A stretch of 7,257 nt of DNA from Verrucomicrobiales bacterium. Lineage in GTDB: Bacteria > Verrucomicrobiota > Verrucomicrobiia > Verrucomicrobiales > DEV007. Where the stretch lies: assembly GCA_003232855.1 (NCBI GenBank), contig QIKC01000257.1, positions 1-7,257 of the forward strand. The letters are read 5' to 3'. Positions within the stretch are counted from its first letter, which is position 1, and each line of letters opens with the position of its first letter. The position numbers and the translations under genes are program-made. The notes under the pieces are model-generated. The model was not told the DNA's origin. It worked only from the letters and a program-made list of their open reading frames with translations, and made no database searches. This document shows positions 1-5,515 of this stretch, in pieces.

Positions 1-2
1 AC

Positions 3-269
3 ATCGGTTCGGGCGAGTTCCGCACGACGAGCGCTCCAGAGCAGATGATGCGGCCGTATGGGCGGGTCGTGGTCATGCATCTGGCGATCATTTTTGGTGG
101 GTTCGCGGCGATGTTTTTGGGGCAGCAAATCGGGTTGTTACTGGTGCTGGTGGGCGGCAAGACTTTGGTCGATTTGAAGCTGCACTTGCGCGATCACCGC
201 AAGGCGATGGAACGGGGTGTCGAGCGCGGTGGTGGCGGGGGCTTTGACGGCGCGGCGCATGATGGTTAG
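3..269 (+). CDS. C-terminal fragment of an integral membrane protein, DUF6498-like (5' truncated)
   Basis: The reading frame is open from the left edge and stops with TAG at 267-269, so only the C-terminal 88 residues or so are visible. The fragment contains a hydrophobic stretch (roughly HLAIIFGGFAAMFLGQQIG) followed directly by a second one (LLLVLVGGKTLVDL), then a charged tail (KLHLRDHRKAMERG) and a glycine-rich end. The order 'PYGRVVVMHLAIIFGGF ... KTLVDLKLHLRDHRK' resembles the last two helices of DUF6498-type membrane proteins as I remember them; the function of that family is unknown. The stop is 11 nt before the next gene on the same strand, so the two are probably co-transcribed. An internal ATG at 45 would give a 74-residue protein, but the open frame upstream and the family resemblance favour a truncated larger gene. 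The membrane-protein call is firm; the family name is tentative. Confidence 0.6.
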   Translation: MGSGEFRTTSAPEQMMRPYGRVVVMHLAIIFGGFAAMFLGQQIGLLLVLVGGKTLVDLKLHLRDHRKAMERGVERGGGGGFDGAAHDG

Positions 270-280
270 GGTGGGCGCAG

Positions 281-721
281 ATGACTCGCCCCCCCCTTTG
301 GATTCGCCGCCGCCTCGACCCGATCGAGCTGTTGTTGCGGCTTATCGTCGGCGGCGTGTTTTTGGATTCCGGTTGGGCGAAGGTGCTCGACCCGATGAGT
401 TTCTCTGACTCGGTACGCGGCTATCAGGTGCTGGCTGACCCGTGGGTGGCTTGGGCGGCGATGGCGTTGCCGCCTTTTCTGTTGCTGGTCGGTGTTTGCC
501 TGATCGCGCGGGTGCTTTACCCGGGGGTGCTGTTCGCGGCGGCGGGTGCGCTGGTGGTGTTCGTCGTGGCGCTGATCTCGCTGCGCGCGCGCGGGCTCGA
601 TATTGAATGCGGTTGCCTGAGCATCAGCGTGTCGGTGTCGATGCAGATTCTGATCGACTTGTTCCTGATCGCGCTGTGTGCGGTGTTGGTGTGGATGGCG
701 CGGCTGCGGACGGTTGACTGA
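281..721 (+). CDS. MauE/DoxX-family integral membrane protein
   Basis: This is a 146-residue membrane protein with four predicted helices: about residues 16-33, 55-77, 80-101 and 120-140. Helix 1 carries the RLIVGGVFLDSGWAKVLDP pattern (basic residue, glycines, then 'GWAKVLDP') typical of DoxX/MauE proteins. The segment before helix 4 has a Cys-Gly-Cys at 110-112 (LDIECGC), matching the CGC motif of MauE-type members. MauE is needed for maturation of methylamine dehydrogenase, but many homologues occur without that enzyme and probably handle disulfides or electrons at the membrane. No methylamine genes are visible, so I assign the family and not the pathway. The ATG at 281 follows a G-rich stretch (gggtggg) at short distance, a weak ribosome site. 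The preceding gene ends 11 nt upstream, implying an operon. Length fits the family. Confidence 0.8.
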   Translation: MTRPPLWIRRRLDPIELLLRLIVGGVFLDSGWAKVLDPMSFSDSVRGYQVLADPWVAWAAMALPPFLLLVGVCLIARVLYPGVLFAAAGALVVFVVALISLRARGLDIECGCLSISVSVSMQILIDLFLIALCAVLVWMARLRTVD

Positions 722-728
722 AAAAGAT

Positions 729-740
729 AACTATTCAGGT
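729..740 (-). repeat. Copy 1 of the acctgaatRgtt motif (inverted orientation)
   Basis: The plus strand reads aactattcaggt, the exact reverse complement of acctgaatagtt at 987-998. It begins 8 nt after the MauE-like stop codon. A third copy with one change (acctgaatggtt) is at 1223-1234. The match is seen directly in the sequence; its function is unknown. Confidence 0.6.
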
Positions 741-787
741 GCCTTTTGACATTTTTTCGGGTTTTAGAATTGGCGACGGATTTTTTG

Positions 788-814
788 ACAGAATTAACAG
801 AATTAACAGAATTT
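788..814 (+). repeat. Three tandem copies of a 9-bp unit (acagaatta)
   Basis: Three head-to-tail copies of acagaatta occupy 788-814, the last one ending in ttt instead of tta. T-runs flank them on both sides (781-786 and 812-817). Similar 'acagaatta' intergenic repeats are familiar from verrucomicrobial genomes (from memory). No coding role is apparent. Confidence 0.75.
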
Positions 815-879
815 TTTGGAGGGAGATTGCCCGCGAATGGACGCGCATAATCGCGAATTTTTGAGGGAGGTTTTGGAGC

Positions 880-896
880 GCGGACTTGCAGTCCGC
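880..896. repeat. GC-rich palindrome (6-bp arms, 5-nt loop)
   Basis: Arms gcggac (880-885) and gtccgc (891-896) are perfectly complementary around ttgca. No T-run follows on either strand, so it is unlikely to be an intrinsic terminator. It looks like a small dispersed palindromic repeat. Confidence 0.5.
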
Positions 897-981
897 TGAG
901 GGCGATGTGGAAGGGAAGGATGTGCAGGGATACTGGTGAGGCGAGGGTTTGGACTCTTGCTGAACACTGACAAACGACTCA

Positions 982-998
982 TCGAGACCTGAATAGTT
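982..998 (+). repeat. Copy 2 of the tcgagacctgaatRgtt repeat
   Basis: The 17 bases tcgagacctgaatagtt recur at 1218-1234 with a single difference (a to g at position 14), as direct repeats 236 bp apart. The last 12 bases are also the exact inverted partner of 729-740. The two direct copies bracket the inverted-repeat element at 1011-1172. Confidence 0.65.
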
Positions 999-1010
999 CT
1001 GGTTTTTTTA

Positions 1011-1172
1011 TCCGCGAAGAGCGCGAAGGACGCTAAGATTTTGACTTCGAGAAAAGAAAAATCAGCGGGGCGGGCGTCAGCCCTCAGCGCATTGCTGCCC
1101 TTACGCGCTACCGCGTTCTCTACGCCCCCCTCAGCTGCTTGCGAACTTCGCATCCTTCGTGCTCTTCGCGGA
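1011..1172. repeat. 162-bp element bounded by 27-bp imperfect inverted repeats
   Basis: The left arm 1011-1037 (beginning tccgcgaagagcgcgaagga) and the reverse complement of 1146-1172 match at 24 of 27 positions. Inside the arms a second self-complementary pair is partly visible: a G-rich stretch near 1065-1077 against a C-rich stretch near 1122-1132. No open frame within it resembles a transposase. The arms resemble the 'cgcgaagagcgcgaaggacgc' type of intergenic repeat that I recall from several bacterial phyla. It could be a MITE-like unit or two insertions of one dispersed repeat in opposite orientation. The 17-bp direct repeats at 982-998 and 1218-1234 flank it, though 12 and 45 nt away, so they are not a clean target-site duplication. 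Confidence 0.55.
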
Positions 1173-1204
1173 CAGATTCAAAAAAGTTCGGTAAACTCAA
1201 AGCT

Positions 1205-1234
1205 GAAGAGCTACTCTTCGAGACCTGAATGGTT
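1205..1234 (-). repeat. Copy 3 of the acctgaatRgtt motif with adjoining hairpin after nadA
   Basis: The reverse complement of the motif (aaccattcaggt) begins 13 nt after the nadA stop codon when read on the minus strand. It is followed by a perfect 6-bp hairpin, gaagag (1205-1210) and ctcttc (1214-1219) around cta. The ten bases aagagctact in this hairpin (1206-1215) are repeated at 1243-1252, overlapping the nadA stop codon. No U-tract directly follows the hairpin, so I do not call it a terminator. Confidence 0.5.
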
Positions 1235-1247
1235 AAGCAAAAAAGAG

Positions 1248-2201
1248 CTACTTGCTCAGTTCGAGCATGCGCAGGATGGGCTTCTCGGCGCGGCGTCGGG
1301 TGTCCTCGTCCATGGTCAGTTCGGGGCTGAGGTCGCGCAGGCAGTTGCGCAGCTTTTCCAGTGTGTTCATTTTCATGAAACGGCACTCGGCGCAGGCGCA
1401 AGTGTCGGTGGGACCAGGGATGAAATTTTTCTCCGGCGCCTCTTTTTGCAATCGGTGCAACATGCCGGCCTCGGTGGCGATGATGAGGTCGTGCGACTTC
1501 GAGGCGCGCGCGTAGTGAACCATTTTTTCCGTGGAGCAGACGATGTCGGCGAGCATGCGGACTGCATAGGTGCATTCTGGATGCGCGATGAGTTCCGCGT
1601 CCGGGTATTCTTCGCGGATTTTGGCGATGCTGTCGCGGGTGAACTCGACGTGGACGTAGCAGGAGCCCTGCCATAGATCCATCTTGCGCCCTGTTTGTTC
1701 CATTACCCAAGCGCCGAGGTTCTGGTCGGGGACGAAGAGGATCGGTCGGTCGGCGGGCGCTGCTTCGACGATGCGTATCGCATTGCCGCTGGTGCAGATG
1801 CAGTCGGACAGGGCTTTGACGTGGGCGCTGCAGTTGATGTAGGCGATGACGTAGTAGTTTTTTTCCGCGTTCTCTGCGAGGAATGCTTCGAGCTTGTCCC
1901 CGGGGCAGGATTCTTCGAGAGAGCAACCGGCGTCGCGGTCGGGCAGGACGACGGTCTTGCCCGGGTTGATGATCTTGGCGGTTTCGGCCATGAAGTGGAC
2001 GCCGCAGAAGGCGATCACGTCCGCTTCGGTCTCGCGCGCGCGATAGGCGAGCCCTAGCGAGTCGCCTACGTAGTCGGCGATGTCTTGGATCTCTCCGGCC
2101 TGGTAGTTGTGCGCGAGGATGACGGCGTTGCGCTCTTCTTTGAGGGCGAGGATTTCGGTGCGCAAATCGGTGCTGGTGGCGGGGGGGGCGAGGGTTGGCA
2201 T
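1248..2201 (-). CDS. nadA: Quinolinate synthase NadA
   Basis: NadA is the cytosolic [4Fe-4S] enzyme that condenses iminoaspartate with dihydroxyacetone phosphate to quinolinate, the precursor of NAD. The 317-residue product has the family landmarks in order: AHNYQ at 30-34, GDSLG at 46-50, FCGVHFMAETAKI at 65-77, AGCSL with Cys93, WQGSC with Cys181, HPEC at 207-210, and TCACAEC ending in Cys273. From a remembered alignment, Cys93, Cys181 and Cys273 correspond to the E. coli cluster ligands Cys113, Cys200 and Cys297, so the enzyme should be active. Length is normal for the family. The frame stays open to 2516, but that extension runs across the vapB start and has no NadA similarity. I chose the ATG at 2201 because a candidate promoter -10 overlaps the next ATG upstream (2249). 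No Shine-Dalgarno motif precedes 2201. The usual partners nadB and nadC are not in view. Confidence 0.95.
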   Translation of the reverse strand: MPTLAPPATSTDLRTEILALKEERNAVILAHNYQAGEIQDIADYVGDSLGLAYRARETEADVIAFCGVHFMAETAKIINPGKTVVLPDRDAGCSLEESCPGDKLEAFLAENAEKNYYVIAYINCSAHVKALSDCICTSGNAIRIVEAAPADRPILFVPDQNLGAWVMEQTGRKMDLWQGSCYVHVEFTRDSIAKIREEYPDAELIAHPECTYAVRMLADIVCSTEKMVHYARASKSHDLIIATEAGMLHRLQKEAPEKNFIPGPTDTCACAECRFMKMNTLEKLRNCLRDLSPELTMDEDTRRRAEKPILRMLELSK

Positions 2202-2247
2202 CGTGTTGGAGATTGTTAGTGTGTGGGGGCGTGGCACCCGGGGGGAC

Positions 2248-2276
2248 ATGATAGTGCGGCGTTCGTCTCGGTGCAA
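2248..2276 (-). promoter_or_regulatory. Candidate nadA promoter
   Basis: On the minus strand, TTGCAC (2276-2271) and TATCAT (2253-2248) are separated by exactly 17 nt. The -10 matches the sigma70 consensus at five of six positions; the -35 matches only in TTG. Transcription would begin near 2241, giving a leader of about 40 nt. The -10 overlaps the alternative ATG at 2249, which argues for 2201 as the real nadA start. Confidence 0.4.
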
Positions 2277-2322
2277 TCTATCAGCGTGAAGCATGGCTAG
2301 GCAGTCGGAGACACCGCTGGCG

Positions 2323-2338
2323 CGGCAGAGCGCTGCCG
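2323..2338. repeat. Small perfect hairpin in the nadA-vapB intergenic region
   Basis: Arms cggcag (2323-2328) and ctgccg (2333-2338) pair perfectly around agcg. No T-run follows on either strand. It lies upstream of both divergent promoters and could be a dispersed palindrome or a protein site; nothing more can be supported. Confidence 0.3.
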
Positions 2339-2372
2339 ATCCGCCGTTTCTAAGAAAGGGAGGTTGCATTGC

Positions 2373-2411
2373 CAAGTAATACTTGATTCTGGCCAGAAAA
2401 CAGGCTATAAA
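2373..2411 (+). promoter_or_regulatory. vapBC promoter with two overlapping inverted repeats (probable autoregulatory operator)
   Basis: TTGATT (2383-2388) and TATAAA (2406-2411) are spaced by 17 nt, matching sigma70 at four and five of six positions. CAAGTaatACTTG (2373-2385) is a perfect 5-bp inverted repeat that runs into the -35. TTCTGGCCAGAA (2387-2398) is a perfect 12-bp palindrome filling the -35/-10 spacer. VapB-type antitoxins and VapBC complexes generally repress their own promoter by binding short palindromes there, so these are good operator candidates. The -10 ends 6 nt before the vapB ATG, so the predicted [16 protein letters not shown] at or next to the start codon. Confidence 0.6.
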
Positions 2412-2417
2412 TCGCTC

Positions 2418-2678
2418 ATGAAGACCGTCACTATCGGCGCATTTGATGCCAAGAACCGTTTTTCTGAGCTTCTGGATAAGGCGCTGCGTGGGAGGGAAAC
2501 CATCGTCACGAAGCATGGTAAGCCCATTGCGAAAATCGTGCCTTACAGGGAGACGGATCGCGAGGGCGAGGACATTCTCGCCAGCATCGCCAAGACGCGA
2601 TCACAAATCGCCGAGCGGGGGCGCGTTCTTGACGAGGGCGAGACGTGGAAAGACATCGCGCGCGAAGGGCTTCGATGA
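2418..2678 (+). CDS. vapB: Antitoxin of a VapBC-type module, Phd/YefM family
   Basis: This 86-residue protein has the Phd/YefM antitoxin fold in its N-terminal half: a short strand (KTVTIGAFDAK), a helix (NRFSELLDKALRG), then 'RETIVTKHGKPIAKIVPY' at about 27-44. That last segment is the most recognisable signature of the family. The C-terminal half is charged and probably disordered until it wraps around the toxin. Such antitoxins bind DNA as dimers through the N-terminal part and neutralise the toxin with the C-terminal part. The ATG at 2418 is preferred over an in-frame ATG at 2364 because it begins the family domain and lies immediately after a good promoter. No Shine-Dalgarno sequence precedes it. 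The stop overlaps the vapC start (ATGA), so the two are translationally coupled. I use vapB because the partner is a PIN toxin. Confidence 0.88.
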   Translation: MKTVTIGAFDAKNRFSELLDKALRGRETIVTKHGKPIAKIVPYRETDREGEDILASIAKTRSQIAERGRVLDEGETWKDIAREGLR

Positions 2679-3091
2679 CAAAAACCATCGTCGTCGATAC
2701 TTCCGCCTTGGTTCCGCTGTTTTTCCAAGAGGGCGGCACCGCATCTGCGGAAGCTTTGTTTTCCTCTGCGGAATACCACTGTATCGCCCCAGACTTTCTG
2801 CGCATCGAGTTTTCCAACGTGCTCACCACCGGGATTCGCCGGAAACGCATCACCCCATCCGAAGCCTCCCGGCATCTCAAAGATTTTCGGGAAATGGCTC
2901 TCGAAGTAAGACCGTTCCCAACCCCTCGCGACCTGCAACACGTCCTCGATGTCGCCACCAGAACGAAACTCAGCTTCTACGACGCCCTCTACCTCGTCTT
3001 GACCCTTCAGGAGGGCGCTTTGCTGGCGACTTGGGATAAGAAACTTAGAGCTCAGGCAAAGAAAGAGGGCGTCGAGGTTCTTTCGCTCTAG
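2675..3091 (+). CDS. vapC: VapC-type PIN-domain ribonuclease toxin
   Basis: The 138-residue product is a PIN-domain protein, a Mg2+-dependent endoribonuclease that in VapC toxins cleaves tRNA or rRNA and halts translation. All four conserved acidic residues are present: Asp8 in VVDTSALV, Glu45 in LRIEFSNVL, Asp103 in FYDALYLVL, and Asp121 in ATWDKKL. The toxin therefore looks intact and catalytically competent. The ATG at 2675 overlaps the antitoxin stop by 4 nt, the usual arrangement that keeps toxin output below antitoxin. An in-frame ATG at 2645 would add ten residues of unrelated sequence inside the antitoxin gene and is rejected. The 172 nt that follow, up to the bactofilin stop, contain no gene. 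The RNA target cannot be read from the sequence. Confidence 0.92.
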   Translation: MTKTIVVDTSALVPLFFQEGGTASAEALFSSAEYHCIAPDFLRIEFSNVLTTGIRRKRITPSEASRHLKDFREMALEVRPFPTPRDLQHVLDVATRTKLSFYDALYLVLTLQEGALLATWDKKLRAQAKKEGVEVLSL

Positions 3092-3202
3092 TCGGAGCCT
3101 CTAACACATCATCATTGAAATTCGCCGCCTCGTTGAGGGTCGGACTCTCTCTGAACCGGGTTCGATTTTCGGCTCGCCGTTTATGGGGGCGGTGCACGGC
3201 AC

Positions 3203-3234
3203 AAAAAAAGCCGCCCCGTGGTCGGGGCGGCTTT
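3203..3234 (-). terminator. Intrinsic terminator of the bactofilin gene
   Basis: A perfect 8-bp GC stem, gccgcccc (3210-3217) with ggggcggc (3224-3231), has a 6-nt loop. Flanking aaa/ttt bases can extend it to 11 bp. On the minus strand it is followed by seven T (complement of 3203-3209), the classical form, and lies about 30 nt after the bactofilin stop. On the plus strand only three T follow, so termination of vapBC there would be weaker. Confidence 0.9.
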
Positions 3235-3263
3235 GGAAATTTCAGATTGTCGCTGGCGGGCTG

Positions 3264-3776
3264 CTATGCGGCGCCGACTTTTTTCTGTCCGCTGTTCTGT
3301 GCGGGAGCGGGGTTCGGCTTGGCGTTGCTGAGGCCTTTGCCGACCGAGGACTGCCCCATGAAGGTTGCGCCCGGTTCGATCGAAAGTGTGCCGGCTTGGA
3401 TGTCGCCGATGAGTTCGGCGTTGGCCTTCAATTCGCAGGCGTCCTGCACGGTGATGTTGCCGTTGACCTTGCCGAAGATCGCGACCGATTTCGTGCGGAT
3501 CTCGCCTTTGATATCAGCGTTTTCTCCGATGGTTAGGCTGCCGTCAGAGATGACTTCACCTTCGATTTTTCCATCGATGATCAGATCCTGGGAAAATTTG
3601 AGAGATCCTTTGATCTCGACGTCGCTCGCAAGAACGTTTCTGCTGGTACTCATAGACATTGCTGTTGTTGATGAAGTGGCTGGGGTATGGGAGGAGGGTG
3701 ATGGGCGGGTAGATTTGCCGGAATTCCGGTCTCCGCTCTTATCAGAAGACTGTTGGCCGATGATTTGTTTTAACAC
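3264..3776 (-). CDS. Bactofilin (polymer-forming cytoskeletal protein)
   Basis: Bactofilins polymerise without nucleotide into filaments on the inner face of the membrane and organise cell-wall synthesis, stalks or chromosomes. The core at about residues 47-143 (VLASDVEIKGSL ... IDGKIEGEV ... LTIGENADIKGEI ... AIFGKVNGNI ... ELIGDIQAGTLSIEPGATFMG) shows the repeated short strands and periodic glycines of the right-handed beta-helix. A Ser/Thr/Pro-rich tail (1-46) and a Pro/Lys-rich tail (144-170) flank it, as is normal. The 170-residue reading starts at a GTG at 3776. Alternative ATGs at 3659 and 3653 would remove most of the N-terminal tail and leave about 130 residues. None has a Shine-Dalgarno motif. 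I keep the longer form because 'MLKQIIGQQ' resembles the short membrane-targeting head of other bactofilins, with moderate confidence. A strong terminator follows. Confidence 0.88.
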   Translation of the reverse strand: MLKQIIGQQSSDKSGDRNSGKSTRPSPSSHTPATSSTTAMSMSTSRNVLASDVEIKGSLKFSQDLIIDGKIEGEVISDGSLTIGENADIKGEIRTKSVAIFGKVNGNITVQDACELKANAELIGDIQAGTLSIEPGATFMGQSSVGKGLSNAKPNPAPAQNSGQKKVGAA

Positions 3777-3782
3777 GGGCGG

Positions 3783-3811
3783 AGATAATCACGGCCTCAC
3801 CAGCCTGTCAA
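3783..3811 (-). promoter_or_regulatory. Candidate bactofilin promoter
   Basis: On the minus strand a perfect TTGACA (3811-3806) is followed after 17 nt by TTATCT (3788-3783), which is a poor -10. The -10 ends 6 nt before the GTG at 3776, the same geometry as at vapB, and would give a leaderless mRNA. A competing element is a perfect TATAAT at 3828-3823 with no good -35; it would give a leader of about 40 nt. Which one is used cannot be decided by reading. Confidence 0.35.
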
Positions 3812-3929
3812 TCGACAACTTTATTATACTCATAAATTAGAACAATAAATGCGATAACCACAAGTGAATCCATCGAAATGTTAGGCTGTGGCTATTGGCG
3901 GGTATGGAAATTACAGCAAAGCGATAAAA

Positions 3930-5357
3930 TTATTCATCGTTCGAATTTTCTGCCAGTTCTTCGGCGGGGTAAGTCCAGATTTCGCTGAGGGTGGGGTGGT
4001 AGTGGGGGATGCTGGCCAGATCGGCGGCTTTGGCGTGGAAGTGCATGGCGACGACGATTTCGTGGATGAGTTCGACCGCTTCGGGGCCGACGCAGGCGCC
4101 GCCGATGATTTCGCCGCTGGGGTCGCAGATCAGTTTCACGAACCCGTGGGTTTCGCCGCGGGTCATCGATTTGCCGTGGTCGTCGAAGGGATAGGTCGCG
4201 ACGCGGATGGCGATGCCGGCGGCGAGTGCCTCGCGCTCGCTGAGGCCGACCGAGGCCACTTGGGGTTCGGTGAACACGCCGAACAGCTTGAGCCGGTAGT
4301 CCATTTTTTTCGGCTGCGCGGTGGGCTCCGCTTTGTTGAGAACGATGGCGGCGTTGTGGGCGGCGGCTTCGCCCTGTTCGATGGCGATGTGGACGATCTC
4401 GTGCGGGCCGCATACATCGCCCGCTGCGAAGATGTGTGCGGCTGAGGTCGCTTGCTGATCGGAGGTGGCGATGCGTCGCCCGTCGAGTTCGACCCCGGCG
4501 GCGTCGAGCCCCAGCCCGCCGGTGTTCGGGTTGCGCCCGAGGGCGTTTAAAATTTCGGCGCCACTGGCGTTGTGCGCTTTGCCGTCATGCTCGAATTCGA
4601 CGCGCTTGAGATCACCGTCTAGCAAAACTTTGGTAACCTTGGTGTTGGTGTAGAGTGTGATGCCGCGTTCGCGCAGTGCGTCTTCGAGCGCCTTGGCGAC
4701 ATCGCGATCGTTCGAGCGCAGCACCTGATCGCTGCGTTGGATGACGGTGACGCTGCGGCCGATGCCTTCGAGGTAGTGAGCCATCTCCAAAGCGATCGCG
4801 CCGCCGCCTAGCACTACCACGGAGTCGGGGAGTTCGCTGGCGTCGAGGATATCGTCGCTGGTCAGGTAGCCGGTGGCTTCGAGCCCGGGAAGGGGAGGGG
4901 AGGCGATGACCGAGCCGGTGGCGATCAGGCTGCTGGCTGCGGAGAGCGTGTAGGCGGCGCTGCCATCGCGCGGCGAGACTTCGATCGTATGCGGGTCGAG
5001 GAAAGTGGCGCCGCCGCGGTGTAGGTCGAAGCGCCCGTCCTCGAGTTGCCCCTGCCGGTATTCGGCGAACTCGCCGATCAGGCGTCGCTTGCGCTCGCGG
5101 ATCTCGCCGACTTGTGCGCCGAGCCCCTCCGCTCGCAGGCCGAACTCGCGAGCGCGGCGGATGCTGAGGTTGCGATTGGCCGACTCGATGAGCGTCTTGC
5201 TGGGCATGCAGCCGCGCAGGATGCACAGGCCGCCGAGGGTTTCGGCGGAGTCGATGACGGCCGTTGTCAGGCCTAGTTCCACGGCGGTGCGGGCGGCGGC
5301 GTAGCCGGCGCTGCCGCCGCCGATGATGACGAAATCGTAGTTCTTAGAGGGGTTCAT
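3930..5357 (-). CDS. Class I pyridine nucleotide-disulfide oxidoreductase (dihydrolipoyl dehydrogenase/mercuric reductase-like)
   Basis: This 475-residue flavoprotein has the full class I layout. The FAD Rossmann motif GGGSAG is at 13-18 with Asp36 as likely ribose ligand. The redox-active disulfide is Cys45-Cys50 (GGLCILRGCMPSK). A second FAD contact, ATG, is at 146-148. The NAD(P) motif GGGAIALE is at 184-191, AAGDVCG is at 311-317, and the C-terminal dimerisation domain ends with HYHPTLSE (His454/Glu459), the catalytic dyad. Strand 2 of the NAD(P) domain ends in VIQRSDQVLRSN, with no acidic residue and with Arg208, which suggests NADPH preference (inference). The vicinal C-terminal cysteine pair of MerA is absent, so mercury reduction is unlikely. 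The CILRGC disulfide differs from the CLNVGC form of standard lipoamide dehydrogenases, and no 2-oxoacid dehydrogenase genes are nearby. The physiological substrate is unknown. No Shine-Dalgarno motif precedes the ATG. It is divergent from gyrB across 233 nt. Confidence 0.88.
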   Translation of the reverse strand: MNPSKNYDFVIIGGGSAGYAAARTAVELGLTTAVIDSAETLGGLCILRGCMPSKTLIESANRNLSIRRAREFGLRAEGLGAQVGEIRERKRRLIGEFAEYRQGQLEDGRFDLHRGGATFLDPHTIEVSPRDGSAAYTLSAASSLIATGSVIASPPLPGLEATGYLTSDDILDASELPDSVVVLGGGAIALEMAHYLEGIGRSVTVIQRSDQVLRSNDRDVAKALEDALRERGITLYTNTKVTKVLLDGDLKRVEFEHDGKAHNASGAEILNALGRNPNTGGLGLDAAGVELDGRRIATSDQQATSAAHIFAAGDVCGPHEIVHIAIEQGEAAAHNAAIVLNKAEPTAQPKKMDYRLKLFGVFTEPQVASVGLSEREALAAGIAIRVATYPFDDHGKSMTRGETHGFVKLICDPSGEIIGGACVGPEAVELIHEIVVAMHFHAKAADLASIPHYHPTLSEIWTYPAEELAENSNDE

Positions 5358-5515
5358 TTGGGATGTTTTTCAGCGGTTTCGTGGCCGCCGCCGCACCGTT
5401 CCGGCGTGGCTTTGGTAAGTCCTTGATAGAGAGGCGTATGCGGTGTTGGTGTCGGGTGAAAAAAAAGCGCGAGAAGACGGCTGATAAGTTGCTTCCGGCC
5501 GCTTCCTCTCTTTAG

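Larger units (their letters stand above)
722..1247. other. Gene-free repeat mosaic between convergent genes
   Basis: This 526-nt gap lies between the MauE-like gene (+) and nadA (-), which converge on it. The open frames that cross it (one at 803-1153 on the minus strand, one at 1041-1676 on the plus strand) have no family resemblance and biased composition, so I do not call them genes. The gap is instead built of short repeated or self-complementary sequences, listed separately. I see no strong intrinsic terminator for either convergent gene. Segments such as cgcgaat (repeated near 832-838 and 852-858) resemble intergenic repeats common in verrucomicrobial and planctomycete genomes; that comparison is from memory. 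Confidence 0.6.

Noticed and set aside
722..1247. CRISPR array or leader in the repeat-rich gap
   Set aside because: The repeats are of different kinds, orientations and spacings; there is no series of equal repeats with unique spacers.
1041..1676. 211-residue plus-strand open frame
   Set aside because: It is mostly the antisense of nadA and otherwise runs through the repeat mosaic; no family resemblance.
2202..2516. N-terminal extension of nadA to 2516
   Set aside because: The extra 105 codons have no NadA similarity, run across the vapB start and promoter, and exceed the family's normal length.
3150..3180. tRNA T-arm-like sequence (gggttcgatt) after vapC
   Set aside because: The stem needs two G-T pairs, and no acceptor stem, anticodon arm or CCA end can be assembled around it, so neither a tRNA nor an att-site remnant is supported.
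5430..5466. A8 run upstream of gyrB as the U-tract of a minus-strand terminator
   Set aside because: Read on the minus strand it lies upstream of the oxidoreductase start, and only weak, broken pairing precedes it; not enough for a terminator call.
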